Positions 14,958 to 24,141 of a stretch of DNA of 64,000 nt are shown here, in pieces (positions within the stretch are counted from its first letter, which is position 1; every line of letters begins with the position of its first letter). The position numbers were made by a program, and so were the translations under genes. The notes under the pieces are model-generated. The model worked only from the letters and a program-made list of their open reading frames with translations. It had not been told where the DNA came from and made no database searches. Where the stretch lies: NCBI RefSeq assembly GCF_900111145.1, contig NZ_FOIR01000005.1:62001-126000 (forward strand), written 5' to 3'. This DNA comes from Roseivirga pacifica (GTDB lineage: Bacteria; Bacteroidota; Bacteroidia; Cytophagales; Cyclobacteriaceae).

Positions 14958-17665
14958 TGCGGAACGCCATATGCTTAGCCTTATTTCTCATCTGTTTAGG
15001 CCTTAATGCGCAAGGCCCCACGAATATTATTATCTCAGAAAATTTTGACCAAACTCCGCTCACCAAAGTAATAAGGCTTTTAAAAACTAAGTACCAGCTA
15101 AAACTCGCTTATGACGATGCTTTAATAAGCGGCATTACAATTACAGGAAACTACAACGACAAAACGCTAGAAGTTTTTTTAACTGAGGCGTTAGGCGAAA
15201 AAGGTATTGACTACCAAACATTAAATGGAAAGATCATTCTGACCCCTAAAAAGGTCTCGGTAAATGTGGACACCCCACGCTTGTTCAACCTCACCGTATT
15301 TGGCATAGTACAGGATTCCATTACAGGAGAAGCCCTTCCCAACGCCATCATTCGCGTACATGGATCTAACAGAGTGGCCATAACAAATAAGGACGGCTAC
15401 TTTTCATTGCCCATGGTACCTACAGACACAAGCACCTTATACGCCAGTTATTTAGGTTACGAAAGCCATAAGCTCAAATTAATACCTGGGCTAAGCAAAC
15501 AAACTTTAAGGGTAAGAATGGAAGAGGCTCCGCTAAAACTAGCCGATTTTGAAGTGGTGAAAAACAACCACAAAACCATTAGCTATGGAGAAGATGTTTC
15601 TCAAATTACCATCAACCAAAAGAACCTTGCCGTACTTCCAAGCCTCGGTGAAATGGACGTTTTCCGTTCGTTACAACTACTACCAGGCATAAGTGGCACC
15701 AACGAAACATCCTCAAATCTTAACATTAGAAGTAGCCCATCTTCCGACAACCTCATTCTTTTTGATGGCTTTACAATTTACAGGCTAGACCATTTTTTTG
15801 GCGTTTTTAGTGCCATAAACGCAGATGCCATTCGCGACATCCAGATTTATAAAGGTGGCTTCGGTGCCAAGTATGGCGGCCGCGTTTCCGGAGTAGTAGA
15901 CATGACAGGCTCAACAGGTAACTTCAACGAGCCAAGCTACTCTCTTGGCATCAACTTAATGAGTGCCAGAATGAGTGTAAACGCCCCACTAAATGGCGGT
16001 CAAGGTGCTTTCCACATTAGTGCAAGGCGAGCCTATACGGATATCATTAGGAGCAACCTGTTTGAATCGCTCTACAAAAATTATCGTACACAGTCGGGAC
16101 AAATAGGCAACCAACAAAACCCAATAGATACTGACGATGTGCTTCGACCAGACTTTCATTTTTATGACATGAATGTAAAAGCGACCTACGAAGTTTCGCA
16201 AAGAGACATAGTAAACGTAAGTTTTTACAACGGGCGAGACGACCTAGACACCGACTTTAACGTGTTGCAATTTTCAGACAATGACCCATCGCAAATAGAA
16301 ATGGCCGACAGCTATATTGAAAAGGCTGAGTGGGGAAACGATGGACTCGGCTTTACATGGTCCAGAAGTTGGAATACAAATTATTACTCTAGCCTTCAGG
16401 TTGCTCATTCAAGGCACTTCTTCAACTATTTTTACGAATACCAATCAAAAGACGACAGTGGGGAGCAAGTCGGCCTTTATCGTTTATTAAGAAGAAATGC
16501 GATAAAAGACTTACAAATAAACTACCGCAACGAGTTAACGCTTGGCAAACGGCACAGCCTAGATTTTGGACTAAACGTTTCCGATCTCACTGTAGAAAAC
16601 AAAAGGATTATCGAAGACTTAAACACCGTTTCTGGCTCGGAAAATCCAACGGAAAAAGGTAGTGTGATTTCCTTCTACCTAGAAGACGAATACGCCATTA
16701 CAGACAAGTTAACACTGAACTTTGGCGGAAGATACAACACCACAGCACTGACAAACGAAAATTACTTTTCGCCACGCTACGGACTTCGCTATCAGCTTTC
16801 GCCAAGTGTTCAATTAAAAGCTTCAGGAGGCAAGTACTACCAATTTATTCAAGATGTAACTTTTAACGACCCGCTTTCAGATTCGAGAGAAGGTTGGCAT
16901 TTGGCCGGCACAAACACAGACAGGCCGGTACTTAATGCAGCCCATTACATTCTGGGATTTAAATACGAAAAGAACAACTGGCTGGCCGATATTGAGCTTT
17001 ATAAGAAAAACGTAAAAGGAATTAACGAAACGAACATTTCGCACATTTACGACCATTCTGAAGATACCCGAAAGGCAATTGTTGATGAAATTTCGGGCGC
17101 AGGAGAAATCAAGGGCATAGACCTATTAATTCAGAAAACTGCCGCATGGTACCAAGGCTGGGTAGCCTACACATACAGCAAGGCCTATAATACTTTCGAG
17201 CAAGTAAATAGGGGCAACGAAATACCATCACGCCAAGACCAGCGGCACGAATTCAAGTTCGTGAATATTCTAGAGTCTGATCGCTGGAATTTTTCGACCA
17301 CCTGGATTTACGGAAGTGGCCTACCCTTTTACCAGCCCGAAATATCACTTGTGAGAAACAACCAAGGCGAGGTTATCAACTACAATATTGACAACAACAC
17401 GCGCACCATCGAGCGCCTCCCCAATTACCATCGCTTAGATGTTTCCATTGCCCTTAAATTCCAAAACCAACATATGAAAGGCGAAGTAGGACTCTCCTTG
17501 CTCAATGTTTACAACAGATTGAACGTGCAAAGCAGAAGATTAAACGAAGGAGAATTGGAGGAATTAATTGGCCAGGGAGCCAATGCAACACTCCCTGAAA
17601 ATCTCTACAGAGACCTCACATTGCTTGATTTTACACCATCCGTATTCCTCAATTTGAACTTTTAA
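14957..17665 (+). CDS. TonB-dependent receptor with N-terminal STN signalling domain
   Basis: Outer-membrane receptor that imports a ligand and signals to FecR. 902 aa from a GTG start (MRNAICLALFLICLGLNAQ is the signal peptide). Domains: STN (about 24-95, NFDQTPLTKVIRLLKTKYQL), CarboxypepD_reg-like (about 110-190, GIVQDSITGEALPNAIIRVH), plug (about 205-330, with GGFGAKYGGRVSGVVDMTG) and a 22-strand barrel ending in FTPSVFLNLNF. No SusD follows, so this is a signalling transducer rather than a polysaccharide SusC. Ligand unknown; iron chelate or another small ligand are both possible. Confidence 0.92.
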   Translation: MRNAICLALFLICLGLNAQGPTNIIISENFDQTPLTKVIRLLKTKYQLKLAYDDALISGITITGNYNDKTLEVFLTEALGEKGIDYQTLNGKIILTPKKVSVNVDTPRLFNLTVFGIVQDSITGEALPNAIIRVHGSNRVAITNKDGYFSLPMVPTDTSTLYASYLGYESHKLKLIPGLSKQTLRVRMEEAPLKLADFEVVKNNHKTISYGEDVSQITINQKNLAVLPSLGEMDVFRSLQLLPGISGTNETSSNLNIRSSPSSDNLILFDGFTIYRLDHFFGVFSAINADAIRDIQIYKGGFGAKYGGRVSGVVDMTGSTGNFNEPSYSLGINLMSARMSVNAPLNGGQGAFHISARRAYTDIIRSNLFESLYKNYRTQSGQIGNQQNPIDTDDVLRPDFHFYDMNVKATYEVSQRDIVNVSFYNGRDDLDTDFNVLQFSDNDPSQIEMADSYIEKAEWGNDGLGFTWSRSWNTNYYSSLQVAHSRHFFNYFYEYQSKDDSGEQVGLYRLLRRNAIKDLQINYRNELTLGKRHSLDFGLNVSDLTVENKRIIEDLNTVSGSENPTEKGSVISFYLEDEYAITDKLTLNFGGRYNTTALTNENYFSPRYGLRYQLSPSVQLKASGGKYYQFIQDVTFNDPLSDSREGWHLAGTNTDRPVLNAAHYILGFKYEKNNWLADIELYKKNVKGINETNISHIYDHSEDTRKAIVDEISGAGEIKGIDLLIQKTAAWYQGWVAYTYSKAYNTFEQVNRGNEIPSRQDQRHEFKFVNILESDRWNFSTTWIYGSGLPFYQPEISLVRNNQGEVINYNIDNNTRTIERLPNYHRLDVSIALKFQNQHMKGEVGLSLLNVYNRLNVQSRRLNEGELEELIGQGANATLPENLYRDLTLLDFTPSVFLNLNF

Positions 17666-17713
17666 AATACCCATAGTAGGGTATATACATTTAGGTGGGT
17701 AATACAGGTGTTA

Positions 17714-18652
17714 ATGAAAGGAGAAAAGCGCCATATCAATTGGGAGCAGCAATGGTTAGAGGGTCAAATCTCTTCAGCACAGGCACGTAATATTGCCCCT
17801 GATGCTGACCAAATTGAGCACATTGAAAGGCTTGTAGAAGGCAGCAAAAACTTGGACATTCCGCGTGTATTGTCTAATTCCCAAGCGTGGGAAGCTCTGG
17901 AAAGCAAGATTTCATTCTCTTCACCTAAAGTTGTATCCATTTCGCGAAGAAATTGGATCATCGGAATAGCGGCCTCTTTCATCTTAACGTTAGGTGCTTT
18001 TTTCCTTTTTAACACTAATTCCCGAACAATTACCACTGCACTTGCCGAAACTCAGGAGGTTAACCTACCCGATGGCTCTAAAGCATTTTTAAATGCCGCG
18101 AGCAGCCTTTCATTCAACACAGGTTGGTCCGAACAAAGAACGCTAAAACTTGATGGAGAAGCCTTTTTCGAAGTAAAGAAAGGAAAAGCCTTTTCGGTGA
18201 TCACTCCTTTTGGTAAAGTGGAAGTACTAGGCACCAGCTTTAACGTTCGTACCCGCAACGAACAACTGACAGTAGTTTGTAAAACCGGAAAAGTACAGGT
18301 AAGCAACAGCAGTGGCACACAAAAAACGGTGATAAACCCAGGCCAAATGGTAAAGGTAAAAGACGGAACTATTGATGACCCGATAACCGTTAATGCCACA
18401 CGTGCCGATGTTTGGCGCAGCAATGAGTTTGACTACGAAAGCATGCCTCTACGTGAAATATTCGAAGAAATGGAGCGCATTTTTGATGTCACGATAGAAC
18501 ACGATTTAAGTGAAGACGAACTTAATGCCTCTTCGTCTGGTACGTTTAGCACCAAGGCAATAAGAGATGCAATATTAACCATAGAATTGACAATGGGCTA
18601 CGATGCCAAGCTTGAGCAAGGCGGAAAAGTAGTTCGTTTCAGTGATAAATAA
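17714..18652 (+). CDS. Second FecR-type anti-sigma factor
   Basis: A second FecR homologue 48 bp after the receptor. Start taken as ATG 17714 (MKGEKRHINWEQQWLEG); GTG two codons upstream is an alternative. It has a cytoplasmic N-terminus, one membrane helix (about 80-98, NWIIGIAASFILTLGAFFLF), a FecR domain (NLPDGSKAFLNAASSLSF ... GKVEVLGTSFNVRT) and a DUF4974-like C-terminus (SMPLREIFEEMERIFDVTIE). No cognate sigma gene is adjacent and its N-terminus differs from that of the first FecR, so it may answer to another sigma factor or tune the same receptor. Followed by a terminator. Confidence 0.9.
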   Translation: MKGEKRHINWEQQWLEGQISSAQARNIAPDADQIEHIERLVEGSKNLDIPRVLSNSQAWEALESKISFSSPKVVSISRRNWIIGIAASFILTLGAFFLFNTNSRTITTALAETQEVNLPDGSKAFLNAASSLSFNTGWSEQRTLKLDGEAFFEVKKGKAFSVITPFGKVEVLGTSFNVRTRNEQLTVVCKTGKVQVSNSSGTQKTVINPGQMVKVKDGTIDDPITVNATRADVWRSNEFDYESMPLREIFEEMERIFDVTIEHDLSEDELNASSSGTFSTKAIRDAILTIELTMGYDAKLEQGGKVVRFSDK

Positions 18653-18717
18653 TGGGTAAAATATTGGTGGAGAATCTTAAGGTTAAGCGATTCATTCACC
18701 AATTCTTAGGTTGAGGT

Positions 18718-18748
18718 TGAGGGATGGGTGGTGCCATCCCTCATTCAT
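18718..18748 (+). terminator. Terminator of the sigma/FecR/receptor/FecR operon
   Basis: Ten-bp perfect stem TGAGGGATGG / CCATCCCTCA with a 6-nt loop, then a T-rich tract. Lies between the second FecR and the convergent murF. Confidence 0.75.
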
Positions 18749-18749
18749 T

Positions 18750-20036
18750 TTATAAATCCTCTAAAAGTGTTTCTAAGCTCATGCCTCTAGACCCTTTTAT
18801 CAATATCAGACTATCCTTAGGAGGGTTCATTTTAAAATAGGCTTTCAAGGCTTCCTTCTTCTCGAAATACAAGGCTTCGGTATTAGCAGCTTTTGCACTG
18901 GCCATGTGCTTTCCGCAAAACACCACTTCATCAAAACCTAAGGTTTGGGTTAGTTGGCCAATAGCAGCATGCTCTTTCTCGGTATCATCACCCAACTCCA
19001 ACATATCGCCTAGCACCACTATTTTATGTTTTGCAGCTTTGGCCGCTACATTTCTCAATGCCGCATCCATGCTCGATGGATTGGCATTATAAGCATCCAA
19101 CACTACCTGGTTGGTTCCGATTTGAACCAGCTGCGATCGGTTATTATCAGAAACATAATTCGCCACAGCTTCAGTAGCTTTTTCTGCAGAAACACCAAAG
19201 AACTTGCCTAAACACAGAGCCGCACAAATATTCTCAAAATTATATCGGCCAGTAAGCTGTGTTTTGAATTCTTTTCCCTCGGTTTGAATGGTAAGTCCAT
19301 CAACGTCAGAAATAAGATGAGCCACTAAAAAGTCTCCGTTATTTGGGTAGTAAATCGGCTCATCTATACGCTTTTCAGCGATATTTTTAAGCACTTCAGC
19401 ATTTGAGTTCACAAAAATTCTACCCTCCTTTTTGATTAGGTGGTGATAAAGTTCCGTCTTACCTCGAATAACACCTTCAACTCCACCAAAGCCTTCTAAA
19501 TGTGCACGCCCAATGTTAGTGATCAAGCCATAATCAGGGGCCGCAATTGCGCATAACTCAGCAATATCGCCTACCTTATTTGCCCCCATTTCAATAATGG
19601 CAAACTCCACTTCCTCATCTATGCTCAATATAGTGAGCGGAACCCCAATATGATTATTGAGATTTCCCTTTGTGGCCAGCACATTATACTTAGTAGCCAG
19701 CACATCGCGCATCAACTCTTTTGTAGTTGTTTTCCCGTTCGACCCAGTAATAGCCATAAACGGAATACTCAACTGGTTGCGGTGGTAAGTAGCTAAGCCC
19801 TGCAAAGCCTTTAGCCCATCCTCTACGAGTAGATATCGCTCATCCTTCACATAAGCAGCATCGTCTACCACAGCATAAGCTGCTCCTTTTTCAATCGCCT
19901 GATCGGCAAATCTATTCGCATTGAAGTTAGGCCCTTTTAAAGCGAACCAAATATTTCCTTGTTGAACAGTTCGGGTATCGGTAGATACTCCTGTACTCTG
20001 TTTGTAACATCTATAAAGTTGCTCGATTGTGCTCAT
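18750..20036 (-). CDS. murF: UDP-N-acetylmuramoyl-tripeptide--D-alanyl-D-alanine ligase
   Basis: Adds D-Ala-D-Ala to the UDP-MurNAc-tripeptide, the last cytoplasmic step of peptidoglycan precursor synthesis. The start is ATG 20036 (MSTIEQLYRCYK), giving 428 aa; a longer reading frame to 20099 adds an atypical hydrophobic leader. Mur ligase N-terminal domain (15-85, including STDTRTVQQGNIWFALKG), central ATPase with P-loop TGSNGKTTTK (98-107) and C-terminal domain (about 305-428). The DAYNANPSSMDAAL motif is typical of MurF. Unlike in many bacteria it lies outside a dcw cluster here. Confidence 0.96.
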   Translation of the reverse strand: MSTIEQLYRCYKQSTGVSTDTRTVQQGNIWFALKGPNFNANRFADQAIEKGAAYAVVDDAAYVKDERYLLVEDGLKALQGLATYHRNQLSIPFMAITGSNGKTTTKELMRDVLATKYNVLATKGNLNNHIGVPLTILSIDEEVEFAIIEMGANKVGDIAELCAIAAPDYGLITNIGRAHLEGFGGVEGVIRGKTELYHHLIKKEGRIFVNSNAEVLKNIAEKRIDEPIYYPNNGDFLVAHLISDVDGLTIQTEGKEFKTQLTGRYNFENICAALCLGKFFGVSAEKATEAVANYVSDNNRSQLVQIGTNQVVLDAYNANPSSMDAALRNVAAKAAKHKIVVLGDMLELGDDTEKEHAAIGQLTQTLGFDEVVFCGKHMASAKAANTEALYFEKKEALKAYFKMNPPKDSLILIKGSRGMSLETLLEDL

Positions 20037-20121
20037 AAGTGGGGCAAGATAATACAGCTTTATCAAAAAGAACGTTAACATGGATTGAATGCAGCGCATT
20101 TTCGATTTACCTTGCTATTTC

Positions 20122-22269
20122 ATGAGAAGTTTTCTTTTACTGACCTTAATTTCTTTGCTCCCCCAAGCCTTAATTGGCCAGTTTCAGTTTAAACAAACCC
20201 ATGAAATTCCTTTGAGTTTTAACGGAACCGCTTTATCTCGTGCATGGGAAGGCGGACTTAATTCGCCACAGTTTCAAACAATGGACCTGAATGGTGATGG
20301 TACCGAAGATTTGGTTATATACCACCGCATGGCACGCGAAATCACCACCTACCTCAACTTGGATGGCGAATATGTATGGTCAAGCGATTACGCCCAATAT
20401 TTTCCGGAAGATGTAGTGAACCTATTGATATTAAAGGACTATGACTGCGATGGTAAAAAGGACATTTTTACCACCACCGCACTTGGCATTAAAGTATACC
20501 GAAACACCAGCACGGCCGAAGCCATCAGTTGGGAAATAGCAGCAGATTTTCTATCCTTCGATACCGGCACCAACATTCAGCTGGCCGCAACGGACATTCC
20601 AGGCATTACAGATGTTAATGGTGATGGAGTGCTAGATTTGCTGGTTTTTCGGTTTGGAACCACTAGTACTGTAGACTATTACCAAAACACGGGGAGCTGC
20701 GGTAGCCTTTCGTTTACAAGGGCCGAAAGGCGCTGGGGCGACTTTCAAGAGTGCGACTGTAGCTCGTTCGTTTTTGGAGAAACCTGCCCAACAACAAATG
20801 CCCCAAACGATGTAATGGCTCCAAATGCCGTTGAGCACGCAGGTGGAAAACTCATTTTGCCATTTGATGCTGATAACGATGGTGATATTGACATAATAAG
20901 TGCAGACGAAACTTGTGAAACGCTCTACTTTTTGGAGAATGTAGGAACGCCCGAAAATGCACTAATGACTTCTGTTCAGTCTTATCCGCTCGACAACCCT
21001 GCAGGTTTTCCCTTCTTCCCAAGTGCTTTTATGGAAGACATTAATCAAGATGGCTTGCCCGATCTATTGATTGCTTCCAATGCCGACAATAACATCGGTA
21101 ACCTTATTAATTTCAGCAGCCATGTTAAGGTTTATGAAAACACAGGCACAGTAGATATTCCAACGTTTCAAGCTTCATCCCCTTTTCTGCAGCATGAAAT
21201 GCTGGACTTAGGCGAAAACACCTACCCAACCTTTACCGACACTGATGCAGATGGAGACCTAGACCTTTTTATTGGCACCAGAGGCCAACTAAATACGGGT
21301 GACTTTAAAGGGCAGTTATACTTTTTTGAAAACACGGGAAACACCCTTGCCCCAAATTTTGAGCTTCAAAGCGAAGACTACTTAGCCTTACTCAATTTAA
21401 ACGCCACTGGCTTAAAGCCTCAGTTCATTGATTTTAACGGCAATGGCATTGAAGACCTTTTGATTCAAGCTACCTTCGGTATCGGAGACACACGAATGTT
21501 CCTCTACAGCAGAAACGAAGATGGAACATTTGCATCGCAGCAAACCCTAAATGTAAACCTGGACAGGGCCGAAAACCCACATTTTTATGATGTGAATAAT
21601 GATAGCAAACCAGACTTGCTTGTTGGAAACCAATTTGGCAGTCTCTCTCTATTTCTAAATGAAGGCAACAACACCTTTGGAGCAGAAATCAATGGCTTTG
21701 GCGGAATTGAAGATGACTTCGACCGTCTGAACCTTTCTGTGGCTGTAGCAGATTTTGATGCAGATGGCACAGACGACTTACTGACCATTGATAACTCTGG
21801 ACAAATGCGGCTTTTTGAAGGGCCGATAAACATGAATTTCGAAGCGAATAACCCGCATACTAGTCTCTTGATAATTGGCGACAACACCAGAGCTTCTGCC
21901 TTTGGCACACAGAACTTTTTAAGCACTGCCGATGTGAGCAACTCAGGCAAACCCGATGTTTTTATCGGCACGCTAAAGGGCGGAATTTACCACCTTGAAA
22001 ATGAGAGTAATGCGCAAGGTGGCGGAGAAGATATTCAGCTACTCACTCGGCCCAACCCTACTTCTACGGACTTAGAAATTATTAGTAGCGATACAGGCCT
22101 TCTGACCATTTACGACACGAATGGTAAAACTATCAAAACAAGCATAGCTGTTACCGCAGGAGAACAACTGACCGTGAATATGCAAGGCTTGCCTGCCGGT
22201 ATTTACATACTAAGATTGGTAAGTGACACAGGAAAAACCATTAGCAAGAAAGTAATCGTAACAAAATGA
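20122..22269 (+). CDS. Secreted FG-GAP/VCBS repeat protein with T9SS sorting domain
   Basis: Extracellular or cell-surface protein of unknown role. The start is ATG 20122 (MRSFLLLTLISLLPQALIGQ, signal peptide), giving 715 aa. It carries many FG-GAP repeats with Ca-binding loops such as DLNGDGTEDLVIY, DADNDGDIDI and DTDADGDLDLFIG, predicting a beta-propeller that may bind proteins or glycans. The last 75 residues (RPNPTSTDLEIISSDTG ... GIYILRLV) form a type A T9SS C-terminal sorting domain, so export is by the gliding-associated type IX system. The stop overlaps the next ATG by 4 bp. Confidence 0.9.
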   Translation: MRSFLLLTLISLLPQALIGQFQFKQTHEIPLSFNGTALSRAWEGGLNSPQFQTMDLNGDGTEDLVIYHRMAREITTYLNLDGEYVWSSDYAQYFPEDVVNLLILKDYDCDGKKDIFTTTALGIKVYRNTSTAEAISWEIAADFLSFDTGTNIQLAATDIPGITDVNGDGVLDLLVFRFGTTSTVDYYQNTGSCGSLSFTRAERRWGDFQECDCSSFVFGETCPTTNAPNDVMAPNAVEHAGGKLILPFDADNDGDIDIISADETCETLYFLENVGTPENALMTSVQSYPLDNPAGFPFFPSAFMEDINQDGLPDLLIASNADNNIGNLINFSSHVKVYENTGTVDIPTFQASSPFLQHEMLDLGENTYPTFTDTDADGDLDLFIGTRGQLNTGDFKGQLYFFENTGNTLAPNFELQSEDYLALLNLNATGLKPQFIDFNGNGIEDLLIQATFGIGDTRMFLYSRNEDGTFASQQTLNVNLDRAENPHFYDVNNDSKPDLLVGNQFGSLSLFLNEGNNTFGAEINGFGGIEDDFDRLNLSVAVADFDADGTDDLLTIDNSGQMRLFEGPINMNFEANNPHTSLLIIGDNTRASAFGTQNFLSTADVSNSGKPDVFIGTLKGGIYHLENESNAQGGGEDIQLLTRPNPTSTDLEIISSDTGLLTIYDTNGKTIKTSIAVTAGEQLTVNMQGLPAGIYILRLVSDTGKTISKKVIVTK

Positions 22270-22658
22270 AGCTCTATTGCTACCTACAACTAAAACCCAT
22301 TAAACAAGTGAAGTTTGTATCGCCAATTGGCGAACAAATAAAGGCGATTGACCCAAGCATTATTCAGTTTGAGGCAGACAATCAATCGGATCTTTACCAC
22401 TTAAAAAGAGGTGTTGAGTTTATAGAAGAAAGCGGCATTATTCTATTACACCTCGATGCACTTCCAAACGAAAAAATCGGCCCACTAAGCAAACTATTAG
22501 AAACGATAAGGCGGCATAAAAAGTCTGTATCTGTCATTTGGGAAGGAGAGCATGACATGCTCTCCAAAACAATTAGCATGTTGAATCCCCAAAAAGAGTA
22601 TCAGCTAAATAAGATTGATTGGGAGGAAGTGAAAAATGCATTCGCAGCTTCCCTTTGA
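22266..22658 (+). CDS. Uncharacterised 130-aa protein
   Basis: Not recognised. ATGA overlap with the upstream FG-GAP gene indicates co-translation. The protein is soluble with no signal peptide; alternating strands and helices (MKLYCYLQLKPIKQVKFV ... SGIILLHLDALPNEKIGPLSKLL ... KSVSVIWEGEH) suggest a small alpha/beta fold. The content is low in Cys and has no catalytic motif. The only contextual hint is its coupling to an exported protein. Confidence 0.65.
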   Translation: MKLYCYLQLKPIKQVKFVSPIGEQIKAIDPSIIQFEADNQSDLYHLKRGVEFIEESGIILLHLDALPNEKIGPLSKLLETIRRHKKSVSVIWEGEHDMLSKTISMLNPQKEYQLNKIDWEEVKNAFAASL

Positions 22659-22673
22659 TGAAAAACTTGGTAG

Positions 22674-22697
22674 CTCGTTGGTGACAACACCAACGAG
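22674..22697. repeat. REP-like perfect palindrome (family A)
   Basis: CTCGTTGGTG-ACAA-CACCAACGAG, 10-bp perfect stem. An identical copy is at 23330-23353. Lies 16 bp after the 130-aa gene. Confidence 0.85.
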
Positions 22698-22743
22698 AGG
22701 TAACAAAATCCTTGAAACAACCTCCACTCCCTTTCTTTTCCGA

Positions 22744-22763
22744 GCCTGCCTGCGCAGTCAGGC
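22744..22763. repeat. GCCTGCCTGCGCAG-type palindromic repeat (family C), degenerate
   Basis: GCCTGCCTGCGCAGTCAGGC, an imperfect palindrome of the same kind as the perfect 18-mer at 58821-58838. Confidence 0.6.
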
Positions 22764-22805
22764 GTAGCCGAGGAATCAACCCAAAAACTAGGTTTGTTGC
22801 AAATC

Positions 22806-22827
22806 CCATCGGTGAGGACACCGATGG
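22806..22827. repeat. REP-like palindrome, variant stem (family A)
   Basis: CCATCGGTG-AGGA-CACCGATGG, 9-bp perfect stem. It shares the GGTG-NNNN-CACC core and 4-nt loop with the palindromes at 22674 and 23330, but the outer stem is different and still complementary, as expected of compensated hairpins. Ends 15 bp from the end of the 147-aa gene. Confidence 0.75.
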
Positions 22828-22841
22828 TGGCGAAGTAGTTT

Positions 22842-23285
22842 TTACTTTTTAAGAAAATTATCTCTAATCATCAACCTTTCTGCTTTTTCCTTCTCTTGCA
22901 TACTTGTAGGCAAATCAATATAGTACGGAAGTACCTCCTGCTCATTCAATAAAGCAATAAGACCTTCATTAATTAGACGATCAATTGTATCAAGAACAAT
23001 TACATCTAATTCCTCCGGTACAGTCTGACTCCTCCCGTATTTACCTACCATTTCATAAACGAACTCCGAAATTGTAATTTGTCCTTTAGCACTTAGAAAA
23101 ACCAATTGAGGCCAAGGATCCATGGTAATCATTCTTGGAGCATTTCTATCAATAACATGAATTGTATCTGAGTCTAACCAGTCCCATTGCGAAAGCCTTT
23201 TAAAAAATTGATCTTTTTGTTCCGACTTTTCAAGTTCATGGAAAGGCGGCACTTCCTTAGGTTTCTTTTTAAATATGTTAAACAT
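22842..23285 (-). CDS. Uncharacterised 147-aa protein, possible PqqD-like fold
   Basis: Not firmly recognised. N-terminal basic segment (MFNIFKKKPKEVPPF), then a middle region (about 50-115, ITMDPWPQLVFLSAKGQI followed by two or three helices and RLINEGLIALL) that resembles the small winged-helix of PqqD-type peptide-recognition domains. That resemblance is by eye only. No radical SAM partner is present nearby. The gene is isolated, with family A palindromes on both sides. Confidence 0.6.
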   Translation of the reverse strand: MFNIFKKKPKEVPPFHELEKSEQKDQFFKRLSQWDWLDSDTIHVIDRNAPRMITMDPWPQLVFLSAKGQITISEFVYEMVGKYGRSQTVPEELDVIVLDTIDRLINEGLIALLNEQEVLPYYIDLPTSMQEKEKAERLMIRDNFLKK

Positions 23286-23329
23286 AGTCTCAGTTTATTT
23301 TGATTGAGTATGACAGATAAAGCCTGCAG

Positions 23330-23353
23330 CTCGTTGGTGACAACACCAACGAG
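23330..23353. repeat. REP-like perfect palindrome (family A)
   Basis: Identical to the 24-bp palindrome at 22674-22697: CTCGTTGGTG-ACAA-CACCAACGAG. The two bracket the 147-aa gene. Confidence 0.85.
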
Positions 23354-23367
23354 GGAAGCAAAGTAAA

Positions 23368-24141
23368 CTAACGTTCTATCGAAAACTTATCAGCATCTAG
23401 CTGGGCTGGAAATTTTTCTCTGAATCTATCTAGCTCCCCTTTCTCCAGTGTCACAATCACGGTTTCTTCTTTATCAGAAAACATTAGCGTTTCACCCTTG
23501 GGAGAATACGCTCCCATATGGCCATTGTAGGCAATACCCAATCCGTCTTCACCAACTCGATTTAAACCAACAGCATAAGACACGTTTTCAATTGCTCGAG
23601 CTTTTAGCAGTGCATCCCAAGCGCTCACTCTGGCGGCTGGCCAGTTGGCCACATACAGCAGCAGATCGTACTCCAAGTCGACATTACGAGACCAAACCGG
23701 GAACCTTAAATCATAGCAAATAAGTGGGCAAATACTCCAGCCTTTGTACTGCACCACCAATTTTTCGCTGCCCCCATCAAAGTGCTGATCTTCATTCGCC
23801 ATTCGGAAAAGGTGGCGTTTGTCATAAGTTTTATAAGTTCCATCGGGGAACATCCAAACCAAACGGTTAAACACCTTCTCGCCTTCTTTCACAATGTAAG
23901 AACCCGTAACCACTGCCTTTTTCTGTGCCGCCATCTGCTTCATCCACTTAAAAGTGGTAAGGTTCATTGGCTCGGCAAGCGAGGTCTCCATTGTAAAACC
24001 AGTCTGAAACATCTCTGGTAAAACTATGATATCTACCGGCTCAGTAATTTGCCAAATCTTCTCTTCGAACATGGCCAAATTGGCCTGTACTTCATGCCAA
24101 TGAATACTGGACTGAATAAGGGCTAATTTCAAACTGCTCAT
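23368..24141 (-). CDS. Nitrilase-superfamily omega-amidase (YafV-like)
   Basis: Hydrolyses the amide of omega-keto acids such as 2-oxoglutaramate or 2-oxosuccinamate. The start is ATG 24141, whose ATGA overlaps the upstream aminotransferase stop; 257 aa. The catalytic triad E43 (VLPEMFQTGF), K108 (TYDKRHLF) and C142 (CPLICYDLRFP) is complete. Omega-amidases work with glutamine or methionine transaminases that produce these keto acids, and here one is translationally coupled upstream, which supports the assignment (established pairing; substrate inferred). Confidence 0.9.
   Translation of the reverse strand: MSSLKLALIQSSIHWHEVQANLAMFEEKIWQITEPVDIIVLPEMFQTGFTMETSLAEPMNLTTFKWMKQMAAQKKAVVTGSYIVKEGEKVFNRLVWMFPDGTYKTYDKRHLFRMANEDQHFDGGSEKLVVQYKGWSICPLICYDLRFPVWSRNVDLEYDLLLYVANWPAARVSAWDALLKARAIENVSYAVGLNRVGEDGLGIAYNGHMGAYSPKGETLMFSDKEETVIVTLEKGELDRFREKFPAQLDADKFSIER

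Noticed and set aside
20037-20121. Longer starts of murF and of the FG-GAP protein, which would overlap
   Set aside because: Normal starts at 20036 and 20122 give a standard MurF N-terminus and a clean signal peptide.
22674-23353. CRISPR array
   Set aside because: Only two identical palindromes 650 bp apart with a gene between them; no regular spacers, no cas genes.
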